Shown: positions 1-9,440 of the stretch, piece after piece | How positions within the stretch are numbered: the stretch's first letter is position 1 | Layout: every line of letters begins with the position of its first letter | Assembly (NCBI GenBank): GCA_007922195.1 | Contig: ML681994.1 | Span: 50,805,030-50,869,029, forward strand | DNA length: 64,000 nucleotides | Reading direction: 5' to 3' | DNA from: Podocnemis expansa | Lineage: Eukaryota > Chordata > Testudines > Podocnemididae | The notes under the pieces: generated by a model | What the model was told of the DNA's origin: nothing | Database searches by the model: none | The model's input: only the letters and a program-made list of their open reading frames with translations | Made by a program: the position numbers and the translations under genes

Positions 1-527
1 TATATTCAAGAGGTAGTAGCAACAAAGGTTGGAAAAATAGGTGACAAAAAATTTCAAATTCAATTTAGCATCATGGGCTGGAATTTTAATCAAAGAATTC
101 AGAATTCAATTTTTATGAAGTTAAAATTATATCAATCACATGGGATGCACACCCCCCTTAAAAGAAGAAGTGTCAAGGGCAAGGAGGATGATGCCTTGAG
201 AGGTGAAGGGCTGATTAGCAATGATGGTAAATAAATTAGACACAGAGATTGGATAAATGGTGTTCATGTTGCACTTAGATTCTTACTCTGAAAACCTGAG
301 TTCAAATAACTTCCAGAAGTGGGTCCCTTGATTGAGATTTCACTGCTAGGAATATGGACAATTAATAAAAATATAATACAGACATTTTACCATTTTGAAT
401 TTTAAACAAAGCTAATTTGGTAATATTCTGTATATTTATGTTTCTTCCTGTCCATATGTTTGATAATGGTTGTCTGGCTGATCATAAGAGTGGGACACTG
501 AAACTTACAAAGCAAAATCCTGTATAT
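1..527. other. Unassigned non-coding stretch
   Basis: AT-rich single-copy-like DNA. I see no long open frame, no recognisable repeat and no RNA gene here. It may be intronic or intergenic. Confidence 0.5.
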
Positions 528-577
528 GGCTATATCTACACTTACAAGATTAGTTCAAATTAACTCAATTCAAACTA
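528..577. repeat. Possible 5' fragment of the palindromic MITE family
   Basis: The stretch opens with GGCTATATCTACACTTA, close to the shared terminus of the MITE family in this window. It runs into a small hairpin whose arms are ATTAGTTCAAATTAA and TTCAAACTAAT. No matching 3' terminus is seen nearby, so this would be a truncated relic. The call rests only on terminus and hairpin similarity. Confidence 0.4.
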
Positions 578-1623
578 ATGAAATCGAACCAACAGGAAAT
601 TTGGTACTTCCTTTAACATGCTCCATTTCTCCTGCTACATCAATATACACTTAACAAAAACACACACACACTTCTGCTAGACCAGGTATGTTCATTAATA
701 ATACTGATAACAGTGTTCAAACTATTTCTTTAACAATTTTGTGTGAAAAAGAAGCACAGGAAAGAAATGATTTGTGTTTCTCTATACAAGAGTTATTTGA
801 ATTATTACAGTCTGGAAAAAAAATGGAGCCTGTTCTAAGTGTATCATAAGTTTTCCAAACAATCTCTTCCCAAATGATTGTGTGAAAAGAAGAATCAGAT
901 GTGTAGAACCCTGTTAATAGTTTCTAACTTTTTCAGACTGTCATAACATTTTAAAATAAGTTTAAACCATAATGGACAATGAGTTATTATTTTCCTGAAC
1001 CTAGATCTTGCAACGGGAATGCAAATATGCAGACAGAGGTTTAAGGCTTGCGGCATTGGATGGAGGGTTATACATTTTAAAAGAAGATTCTGAAAAGACA
1101 GATGAAGATACAGATGGCAATACTTTTATCATACAAATCTCTGAGACATTTATCAGTTTAAGGGCAAAATTTTCAAAAGCACCTAATAGATTGAGGAATC
1201 TATGTCCCTTTTCCACTGATGAGTCTAAAATCTTGTCTACACAGAGGCTTAACATGTGGAAGCCAGAGTGTAAATCTGAAGTGCTACCCTGCTGTGCACT
1301 GCATCTCTGGCTGAAAAAAGTCACTTTTCCACTATGGCAAATGTTATTCCAAAAAAATGGACATTACATAATTTCATATAACATTTTTATTTTATTTTTT
1401 AAATTTTCAAAGCATCTTAAAACAACTGTAAACTGAGATGCAGTGTTTTGAATTGTTGGTATCTTTGATCTTACTGCAAAAGTACTAGATGTTTAAATAG
1501 AACAAACCTTTTGTTTCTGAATTGAACAGAATTCTGAAAATTGTCCTTGATACATGGAAAATTGATCCAATTTTTACACCTCTGGAACATGTCTTACTTA
1601 TAGCACCTTGAATGAGTGTTATT
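578..1623. other. Unassigned non-coding stretch
   Basis: Ordinary AT-rich DNA. A 142-codon open frame at 1008-1436 (+) has no recognisable domain, a low-complexity end and an overlapping 107-codon frame on the other strand (1001-1324). I treat it as chance. Confidence 0.5.
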
Positions 1624-2090
1624 GGCTGTGTTCACACACAAGGGGTTATTTCGATACGGTTGTTTCAAAACAATTTGTATCGAAATAACGCCTTATTTTG
1701 AAATGACTTATTTCAAATTAGCAAAAAAGTCACTTTGAAATAAGGAGAAAAGCCGGAATCGAAATAGCAATTCCGGACAACAGTTATTTCGAAAGGACTC
1801 ACCATCGTTTCGAAACAACATGTTCAGACGACGGTTGTTTTGAAACAGGTCGTTTTGAAACCACCGTTATTTCAAAACAACATGTTTGCACGGCGTTGTT
1901 TTGAAACAACTGTTGCGAAACAACGTTGTTTCACCCACAGACTAGCTTTAACTTGTTTCAAAACAACACAGTTGTTTCAGAACAACAGTTCCCATTGTTC
2001 CGAAACAACCATGCGTCATGTGAACAGCCGAAACCTTATTTCGAAACAACCTCCGATGTTTCAAAATAAGGAGGCTGTGTGAACACAGCC
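1624..2090. mobile_element. Palindromic MITE, TTCGAA type (copy 1)
   Basis: A 467-bp non-autonomous DNA element. The ends are a perfect 15-bp inverted repeat (GGCTGTGTTCACACA and TGTGTGAACACAGCC), flanked by the direct repeat ATT (1621-1623 and 2091-2093), read as a 3-bp target duplication. The interior is packed with variants of TTATTTCGAAATAA and GTTTCGAAAC, so it could fold into many hairpins. The open frame at 1840-2082 is a by-product of these words (repeated Phe-Glu-Thr-Thr) and is not a gene. The superfamily is unresolved. Confidence 0.85.
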
Positions 2091-3500
2091 ATTCTGACAA
2101 GAGATGGTGAAATTCATCCACATTTTTATGTTAGTCTATTTTGAAGACTTTTAAAAATGTATACATAGAAAATTCAAAAAAGCCATGTAATTTTTTTTTT
2201 TTTTTTTTGAGAACCCAATAGTTCATATCTTCGTGCCTGGAAATTAAAGGCAAGACCTTCAACTGGTGTAATCAGTGTAACAGATTACACCAACTAAATT
2301 TCAGGCCTAAATTGTTTAATCTGTTCAAGTAGATTCTGCCTGCCTGCAGTTTCATGGGAGCAATACTCTCCATTTCCCATCATTCCACCCTTCTGGGCTT
2401 CAAAGTCATTACATATTACAGCTATTCTTAGATATTTATAGAGCATTTAAGACCTCTGTCTTCCTCGATGAAGTGATATTGGACGTATTGTTGAAGTCCA
2501 TTAAATCCACTGGAATTTAATGATTCATATGAGACATATAAAGATCTTTTAGGAGAGTGCTACTGTTATCTTAAGATGACACTGAGACTCCAAGAGTGAA
2601 ATCCTGACCACATAGAAGATAGTGGTAAAACTCTCACTGACTTCAAAGGTGCCAGGATATCACCCCAGTATCTGCAATCTCTTAATCTCTTGTATGCATG
2701 CACTGAAAATATAAATATATTAAAGACAAGATTAGAAAGGAAAGTCACTTTGTAAGTACAAAACTGTGGTTTATCTATTTTTAACTGGTTGTACAACAGA
2801 ATCACATCTGATTTATGAATCTCTAAAATGCCTATGGGTATATGGAGCCAGAATCCAGTTTATTAGATTCCAAACAATTTACATTGCATATAGAAGGGCA
2901 AACAAAGTCCTACAGAATCAAAAATATAAGAGTAACTGCAATTTTTCCCAAAAATCATATGATGCCCCTTTATTCTGGGTAATGCTTGTCAGCAGTGAGA
3001 CAGATTTAAATTGGAAAACCTTTTATTTCTTAAAACTTTCCCTTGGCTCTTGTTTCCTTGCTTACATTCCAAGTACACTAACATTCCACTCAAATACACT
3101 TTTCACACCTTTTGCACACCCTTTCCCATGTACTCATTTCTCACTTGAGTGCTGGTGAGGCAATGCTAACGTACCTCTCTTTCTTTGTAATTATTCCTCC
3201 CTTATTGATATTAGTTATCATCAAAATGTTCAGAATGATTTCTTCCCTCATTTCAGATGAGAGACACGATCAAATAGAATTGATAGGAGACCTTAGCTAT
3301 TTTCTTGATTGACCAAATATTGCGATCACAAACATTTAATTTTCCTCACCAGTCAGAATTCAACCTTCAACGAGAGAAAGACCATTTTCTCCTCTTTGAC
3401 ATGAATTCAGAATCTCTTCATTATTTCTTACTGAGTCATTTGGTAATATTGTAATGACTGTTAGTGTGAGTAGGGAGTGCAAAACCATTCTAATTGCTGC
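2091..3500. other. Unassigned stretch with a poly-T run
   Basis: A run of 18 T lies at 2191-2208. Apart from the small foldback at 2595-2666, nothing is recognised. Short open frames here (2566-2805 minus, 2766-3158 plus) show no domain and overlap each other. Confidence 0.5.
2595..2666. repeat. Small foldback repeat (GTGAAATCCTG type)
   Basis: The segment begins AGTGAAATCCTGACC and ends GTGCCAGGATATCACCCC, an imperfect inverted repeat. Similar motifs occur near 49087 and 61420. I infer a decayed short MITE-like family; age and class cannot be told by eye. Confidence 0.4.
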
Positions 3501-3556
3501 ATGGAATCACAGAACTGGAAGGGAGCTTGAAAGATCAATTAGTCCAGTCCCCTGAA
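3501..3556 (-). repeat. CR1 LINE 3'-end fragment
   Basis: Contains GGAATCACAGAACTGGAAGG followed by AGTCCAGTCCCCTG. This is the reverse complement of the CR1 3' terminus (consensus-like 'ggggttggactagatgacct...ccaaccctatgattc'). Diverged, so old. Confidence 0.6.
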
Positions 3557-4779
3557 CTTACATATAGACTCTTAGATCAGATACATATGCCATCATCATC
3601 AGTCATCATCATCAATGAAAAGCTCTGCATAGGTCTGTTTTGGGGTGAGGGCAGGAGAAATATCCCTCAGCAAGCATTGTCTGTAATGGGATTTAAAAAC
3701 CCCTTACTGAGCACAGGCAGAAAGGAGAGGACTCTTTCCTGCTTATAGGCAATCAAACTGGCTACATTCCCCAGCAGCCAGAACTGTCAGTTATGGAGGC
3801 TTGCATCCACACCTGTGACCAGTAAGGAAAACAAGCCTACCCATTAAGAAAGGAAAACAGAGAGGAAATAGGTGGCAGAATGGCCTGGAACACTGGAGGT
3901 GCAGAAGTCCTATATCAGGCATTGTCTGTTTAAGCCTCTGAGTTGACTGTTATGAGCCAATCCTCAGCTGGGGTACATCACTATATTCAGATTTATATTA
4001 TTTGACAATCTGACACCTCTATGTCTGTCTCTACCACCAGCATCAAGGAACAAACAGCATAGTACAACAGTGTGTGACAGTTCAGCAGTGTCTGTATTCC
4101 TTGTGCACTGGGCAGGGATTTTTAATTTCACACCTCTTTCCCAGCATGTTGCAGTGATTCCAGATTCATGGCAAACATGCACATAAATGCCCATATCTTC
4201 TACTAGTTGTGGTCTGTGTCTGTGTGTGTGTGTATACATACATACATATATGTATGAGTATAGATATAAAGTGATTATTTAGAATTGTAGAAGTATAGAT
4301 AATGAAAGAAGACGTTCTTGCTGAGTTTCTCTAGGGAGCATGCGCAATAAATTATTAATTCATTTTCCTGTTATTCTTATTTTATTACAGTCAGGGCTGA
4401 CTTGAAAATAAGTCTTCTGCTTCACAAAATATGTTGAGGTTTCAATTTTTTTTCCTCTTCTGCATTGGAACAAAAATGAAACCTTTCAATTTAGCAAGCA
4501 CTATCTAGAACACCCAGTAACCCAGTACTGAAGCACTCAGCTGCAATGTGACAGGCCCTAGTCTCAAGTCCCTGTTCCAAATCAGGCAGTCTAGGGACTT
4601 GAAGGCAGGTCTCTGACATACCACATGTATGCACTGACCATTGGGATATTGTTTCTCCTGAGGTGTCTTTTGCTCTGGTTTTGACCACAGTATGTCATGA
4701 AATGCTCTTGAAAAACATCATTTTTTCCCAAGAAAACAATGTTTTGACAAAAATTACTGTTTGGCTCTAATTACTGTGA
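3557..4779. other. Unassigned stretch with a CAT-rich patch and a TG/TA microsatellite
   Basis: ATCATC repeats lie at 3592-3616. A compound (TG)n and (CATA)n tract lies at 4220-4254. The rest holds no supported gene. The short phrase CAATCCTCAGCTGG near 3960 resembles the end of an old palindromic reptile repeat. Confidence 0.5.
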
Positions 4780-5005
4780 TATGTAGTGGTCCCAACCAAG
4801 ACGGTGTACCCACTGTGCGGGGAGCTGTTCTTGTGTGTAGTAAGAGACAGTCCCTGCCCAAAGATTTTTCCATGTAAACAAACTAGTTGTGGAAGAAAAA
4901 GTACTGTTATCCTGGTTTTCTGATGATCACAGGAAGTACAGATGGTGTGACTTGGAACTGGCCACACTGACGTTACCAACTCAGGGCAAACAAAAGAGCT
5001 TCTAC
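4780..5005 (+). repeat. Ancient SINE relic (AmnSINE/MIR-type)
   Basis: The segment contains GAGACAGTCCCTGCCCAAAG followed by a region resembling the MIR core (GTTATCCTGGTTTTCTGATG, then GTGACTTGGAACTGGCCACA). This order (dispersed AmnSINE-like head, then the 'fully spliced core' common to MIR-type SINEs) is familiar from amniote genomes. The match is diverged and judged by eye. Confidence 0.45.
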
Positions 5006-5160
5006 AGTAGCACACTACTTAACCAGTAGCCAAACACAGTCATTTTTAGGCATTCTAGCCCTTGGCTTCAACCCAGATAACCAAATCTAATACAGTGAAA
5101 GGTTGTTGAAAACCCATTTCACCACGAGTGTCTTTCTAATCCCAAAGGGTCAGACACATA

Positions 5161-5609
5161 GGCTGTGTTGACACACAGGGGGTTATTTCAATATGAGTTG
5201 TTTCAAAACAACTTATATCGAAATAACAACTTATTTCAAAATAAGCTGAATTAGCAAAAAGTTACTTCGAAATAAGGAAAAAAGGCGGGAAACGAAATAG
5301 CAAGTTCACAGTGTGAACATGCTATTTCGTTACCTGCGGCAGGGGGCTGCAGCCCCTTGGGAGTGAGCCACTGCTGTGGCTCACCCTGAAACCCAGAAAG
5401 GGGGCTGCAGCCACCGGCGGGGGGGTGCCCCCCGACACCGCTGGCAGGTCCAGGGCGCTGAACTCAGCCCACAGTCAGGGCTGCTCCCCCAACACCGCCG
5501 GCGGGTCCGGGTTCCCGTTGTTTTGAAACTGTGCGTCGTGTGAACATGTTTTTCTTTGTTTCGAAACAACCTCGTTGTTTCGAAACAAAAATGCTGTGTG
5601 AACGCAGCC
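5161..5609. mobile_element. Palindromic MITE, TTCGAA type (copy 2)
   Basis: A 449-bp element with ends GGCTGTGTTGACACAC and GTGTGAACGCAGCC and the target duplication ATA (5158-5160 and 5610-5612). The outer parts carry TTATTTCGAAATAA-like and GTTTCGAAAC words. The middle (about 5330-5516) is instead GC-rich and repeats phrases such as GGGGGCTGCAGCC and CGCCGGCGGGTCC. Copy 10 near the window end has a similar change from palindromes to GC-rich DNA, so this middle may be a relic of a longer parent. Confidence 0.85.
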
Positions 5610-5620
5610 ATATTGTCAAT

Positions 5621-5775
5621 TTCCAAAGGGATAGCCGTATTAGTCTAGTCCAGCAGGAAAAAAAAAAAAACAAAAAACCAAAAAGGTGCATGGCACTTTA
5701 AGACTAACAGATTTATTTTTCGCATGAGCTTTCATGGGAGAAAATCCCACTTCGTCAGATGCTTCGAAGATGGGT
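5621..5775. mobile_element. Penelope-like element terminal fragment
   Basis: Starts TTCCAAAGGGATAGCCGTAT and includes GACTAACAGATTTATT, CATGAGCTTTCATGGGAG and CCCACTTCGTCAGATGCTTC. These words also end the PLE copy at 7392-7945, which retains GIY-YIG coding sequence, so I assign this one to the same family. An A-rich interruption lies at 5659-5687. No target duplication was found. Confidence 0.6.
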
Positions 5776-7223
5776 GAACTCCCTGGGTCAACTTGAATCA
5801 CAAGATGTTACCCAAATACCATGCTTGTCAGCCAATCCTTTGTAAAGTTACTAAAGATTTAATAATAAAGGAAAAGATGAGCTTTATAAAGGGTTAACCA
5901 ATCATATACATACGAATGATTGCAAAGTCCTCATATTAGGTTTGTAGCAGTGATGGACTAAATTGCTGACTTGTAAGGTCTCTCTGGTAACTCCCAAAAC
6001 ATCGGAAGGTCCTCAGTCCATTTCTCAAAGTACTTCTTTCAGTTGTAAGTCCAGAGTTTAGAGAAGATGGAATAGAAAAGGAGCAAAATGCAGATGTCTT
6101 TTATGTCCCTTTGTTATGTGCATAGGAATTACTGTCCCAGACGAAGCGCACAGTCCCTGTATGGAAAGTTACTGACCCAAGATCGAGTCCAGGAGCTCAT
6201 GAGTGTGCCACATTACTCTCCATGCTTTGCTTAACCACAGGGCATGGCCATTGGCTCCTCGCTGTCTGAGGCACCCTCAGGAAGTGTTATCCGGATAAAG
6301 AGTTTCCTTAGTGGCCCATTGTGAGAGTGGTGAGTCCTTGCTAGGTCATCAACACATAGCTGTAATTTATGTAAAGTGATGTAAATTCTATCTGAGGGTT
6401 ATCACCCAGGAATACAACACATGTATAGGATACATGTACAGAGCTAATATTCATAACTTCAGATATAAAAATGATATATGCTTATAAACCTGATAGTTAA
6501 ATTTAGCAAATCATAACTTTTCCATTGACTTCTTATATGACCTACTTTGTATAAGATTTGTTGAAGTTGTATAACAGGGGGGGCAAAAATTATACTAATG
6601 GTTGTCTTTTTCATGCATATTGTAACAGATGGTTGTCCCTGGAACTTTATGTCAGGGCTGAGAATTGAACTCAGAGCTTAAAAATCCAACTCCCGTGCCT
6701 TAGATTCTATGTCCCTGATAGGGATGGTTTTGTAGATAAAGTATCTGTCACTTCTTGCACTATTGAAATCCACTGTACAGTGATTATATTTCATGACAAT
6801 ATCACAGTGTATACTATCAATACAACCTTGTCATTTCTGTGTTTGTTTTCTAATCTTTCCTCAGGATTGTTCACCTCATCTGAAACAGGACAAACATTAA
6901 CAGAAAAAGCAATGACCCAGAGAAAGTTAATGAAGATGGAAAGGAGCGGAGATTTGGCAAGCCAGAATAGTTTTCAGATGAAACATTTAGCATCTATTAA
7001 TATGTAAAAGGAAGGCTCAAGGGGAAAAGTAGTGTCTAGTATACTGAAGATAACCTAGATACCGCCATGACATAATGCAAGAACAAGAAGACTGAATCAA
7101 ATGTAAAGGAAACATTTCAAATAATTCAAAAGAAATATATTTAACTTAAAATCTCATTAACTTGTAGAACTCATAGCTGGAACATTTATCATCATTAAGG
7201 GCAATCACCAGTAATAAGATTAC
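5776..7223. other. Unassigned non-coding stretch
   Basis: No open frame with a recognisable domain. A 75-codon frame at 6780-7007 (+) lacks any support. Sequence is AT-rich with no recognised repeat. Confidence 0.5.
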
Positions 7224-7310
7224 TTATAAGGGTTTTAATTCTGCCCTCCTACCAGCTTTACACTGGCTTCAGTAGAGCTACCCTTCATGTATACCAGTGT
7301 AAAAAAGAAT
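7224..7310. repeat. Small foldback repeat (ACACTGG type)
   Basis: CAGCTTTACACTGGCTTCAG and ATACCAGTGTAAAAAAG are imperfect inverted arms around a short centre. It resembles old palindromic repeats dispersed in reptile genomes, but the family is not identified. Confidence 0.35.
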
Positions 7311-7391
7311 AGCATGCAGCCTAGTACATGAATAAGACTAGCAACTACAGTTATATCAGTTAATGTAGGAAAAGCTATCAGTCCAAATAAA

Positions 7392-7945
7392 AACAAGAGT
7401 CCTGGGGCACCTGAAAGACTAACAGATTTCTTCAGGCATAGGCTTTCATGGGCTCCGACCCCTTTCATCAGATGCATGAAGTGGAAACCACAGTTGAGAG
7501 GTATATGTACACATGCTAGGATGAAGGAGTGTAGGTGTTAAAGTCAATTCACACCAGTTGATTAAAGGCACAGATGTGTGAACAGGGACAATTACTTTTT
7601 GTCCCCCTATTCAGACCCAGTCTGATTGTGTCAAGCTTTGCAGTTTCATGCTGAAGTCTGTTTTTGAAGTTTCTTTGTTGAAGTATGGCAATTTTCAAGT
7701 CTGCCACTGAGTGTCCCAGGAGATTGAAATGTTCTTCTACTGGTTTGCCCTCCTTCATCCTGGCATGTGTATATATACCTCTCAGCTGTAGTTTCCACTT
7801 CATGCATCTGATGAAGTGGGTTGAAGCCCATGAAAGCTTATGCCTGAAGAAATCTGTTAGTCTTTAAGGTGTCACAGGACTCTTGTTGTTTTTGCTGTAC
7901 ACAGACTAACATGGCTACCCCTCAGGAAATTCTCACCATGCAAAA
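7392..7945 (-). mobile_element. Truncated Penelope-like retroelement with inverted ends
   Basis: A 554-bp element flanked by the 10-bp direct repeat TCCAAATAAA (7382-7391 and 7946-7955). Its two ends are inverted copies of one terminal module (left about 7392-7530, right about 7750-7925): both contain ACTAACAGATTTCTTCAGGC or its complement, then CATGAAAGC... and CATCAGATGCATGAAGTGG. Between them only the C-terminal endonuclease part of the PLE protein is left, on the minus strand. The reverse-transcriptase region is missing, so the copy could not act alone. Confidence 0.8.
7549..7803 (-). pseudogene. PLE GIY-YIG endonuclease, C-terminal remnant
   Basis: In Penelope-like elements one protein carries reverse transcriptase followed by a GIY-YIG nuclease that nicks the target. 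This 84-codon frame matches only the end of that nuclease: residues around 18-65 include GKPVEEHFNLLGHSVADLK and ILQQRNFKNRLQHETAKL, a motif order I recognise from vertebrate PLEs. The first ~17 residues come from the terminal repeat, so the ATG is accidental. A few residues after the HETAKL motif appear deleted relative to the family. The GIY and YIG motifs and the whole RT domain are absent. It is a dead fragment; the family call is firm, exact ends are not. Confidence 0.75.
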
Positions 7946-7955
7946 TCCAAATAAA

Positions 7956-8889
7956 GGCTGTCAATCAATATACCTTGTGATATAATCTTATGAACCCTTG
8001 GAGGCCTTGAAACTTTCCTGCTTTCAGGGATTATATTGCACAACAGATCAGGCATATGATATATGAGTTTTTGGGCAGGCCATGAGGAACAGAGATTTTA
8101 TTTTTTTCATTCATAGTAGACAGACTGCCTAACTTTTCCCCAATGAAATGACTCCCATCACCTTTGTCTCTACACATACTGGTGAGACTGCAGCCTCCTC
8201 CCAACTTCAAAGAATTTTTGTTTGCATTCTTTTCACATATAAGCAGGTAGGGACTGTGCTCCACGTTGCTGATATGTAACTGAGGAACTGCACCTTAGCA
8301 TTACAGAAAATACAAATAAGTACCCACAACAGAGGTAAATCATATTAGTGACATGGATCATAATGCTTGAACTAAGAACTAGTACCACTGCCCTTTACTC
8401 CAATTTTAATTACTTCCAGTTGGAAATGAGCCAATGCCTTTAGAAAAAAAGGCAAACTGATGTTTTCCCCAAATGCGAATGAACCCCAGCATTTAATTCT
8501 TGTCTGCGCAATGTATTTGTTTTGGTACTTATATGATCCTCATCATCCATAATATTTGAGTACCTGGCAATGAATCATTCATTTGCTTATCCATCCCATG
8601 ATTTTTTTGATTAATTATTAAATATATCTTCTGTGATGCATTTTAGAACTGTATTTTATGTGTTCTACAAAAGGCTGCTAAATCTGTCTTCCTCCTACAT
8701 TTTTAATAAAAATCCCCCCAACACCCACATATTTTAGTCTTTCAGTAAGTGTCAGAAGTCAAGAATTTTCCTGAGACATTGTAGGCAATAAATGTCAGTC
8801 TTGTTAAGTCACCTTTGCCACATATCTTTATTATACATTATGTTTAATTAAAACAAAATAGTCAGCATCTGTGGAAAAAATAGAAACTT
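7956..8889. other. Unassigned non-coding stretch
   Basis: AT-rich, with no supported gene or recognised repeat. The 77-codon minus frame at 8031-8264 has no domain. Confidence 0.5.
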
Positions 8890-8979
8890 GGATCCAAATG
8901 CTCAAAGGTGTTTTAGATGCCTAAATCCCTTTGAAATCAATGGGAGTTAGGTGCATAAATACCTTTGAGGATCTGGGTC
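8890..8979. repeat. Foldback repeat (CTCAAAGGT...ACCTTTGAG)
   Basis: Left arm GATCCAAATGCTCAAAGG then GCCTAAATCCC; right arm GGGAGTTAGGTGC then ACCTTTGAGGATCTGGGT. The arms are imperfect reverse complements around GAAATCAAT. This ~90-bp palindrome looks like an old short MITE. Confidence 0.5.
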
Positions 8980-9009
8980 AAGTCTTTGGTCACAACATTT
9001 TCTGAAATA

Positions 9010-9090
9010 TAGGTACAGAATAATAGATATGTAAGACTGAGAAGGACCTTGAGAAGTCACCTAGTTCATCTTCCTGCATTGAAGCAGATG
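9010..9090 (-). repeat. Old CR1 3'-end-like fragment
   Basis: AAGACTGAGAAGGACCTTGA followed by AGTCACCTAGTTCATCTTCC resembles a diverged CR1 3' end in reverse orientation. The Gypsy element inserted directly next to it. Confidence 0.4.
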
Positions 9091-9095
9091 GGATG

Positions 9096-9283
9096 TGTAG
9101 AGTTTTAGGGGAAATAATAATCCAATAAGGAGAGGCAGCATATTCAGAGCTGTGTAAGGAATCTTTATTGAAAGAGAACTGAGAGAGAGAGGACCGAACA
9201 GACAGGTTTCCCTAGCACCTAAACGACCCTCCCATTTATCACTATGACAACCCCAATGACCCTAGGTAGTCCAAAACACCACA
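9096..9283 (-). repeat. 3' LTR of the Gypsy element
   Basis: 188 bp, TG...CA on both strands (TGTAGAGTTTTAGG to CAAAACACCACA as written). In element orientation it carries an AATAAA signal (complement of CTTTATTG near 9162-9169). It matches the LTR at 13748-13935 except at six sites by my alignment. Very short LTRs are unusual but known in Gypsy-type elements. Confidence 0.95.
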
Positions 9284-9300
9284 TATTCCTCCCCCTCTAA
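9284..9300 (-). other. Polypurine tract of the Gypsy element
   Basis: In element orientation this reads TTAGAGGGGGAGGAATA immediately before the 3' LTR. A purine-rich run at this position primes plus-strand DNA synthesis in LTR retroelements. Confidence 0.8.
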
Positions 9301-9440
9301 TGAAAAAGCCCCCCCCCCCCGAATAAAGCCCTCCCCCCCAGAAAGAAAAAGAACTAAACTAGGAGATGAAGGTAGACTGCCCCATCTCCGGTGAACCCCC
9401 GGGGAATTATTCTGCCCCATGAAGAGGGGGTCACCACTAG

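Noticed and set aside
1008..1436. 142-codon open frame (+)
   Set aside because: No domain or family recognised, low-complexity C-terminus, overlapping frame on the other strand, no splice or promoter support.
1840..2082. Frames over palindromic MITEs with repeated Phe-Glu-Thr-Thr or Lys-Gln (also 38037-38297, 39818-40096)
   Set aside because: They only translate the TTCGAAACA words of the MITE interiors; frames change with word spacing.
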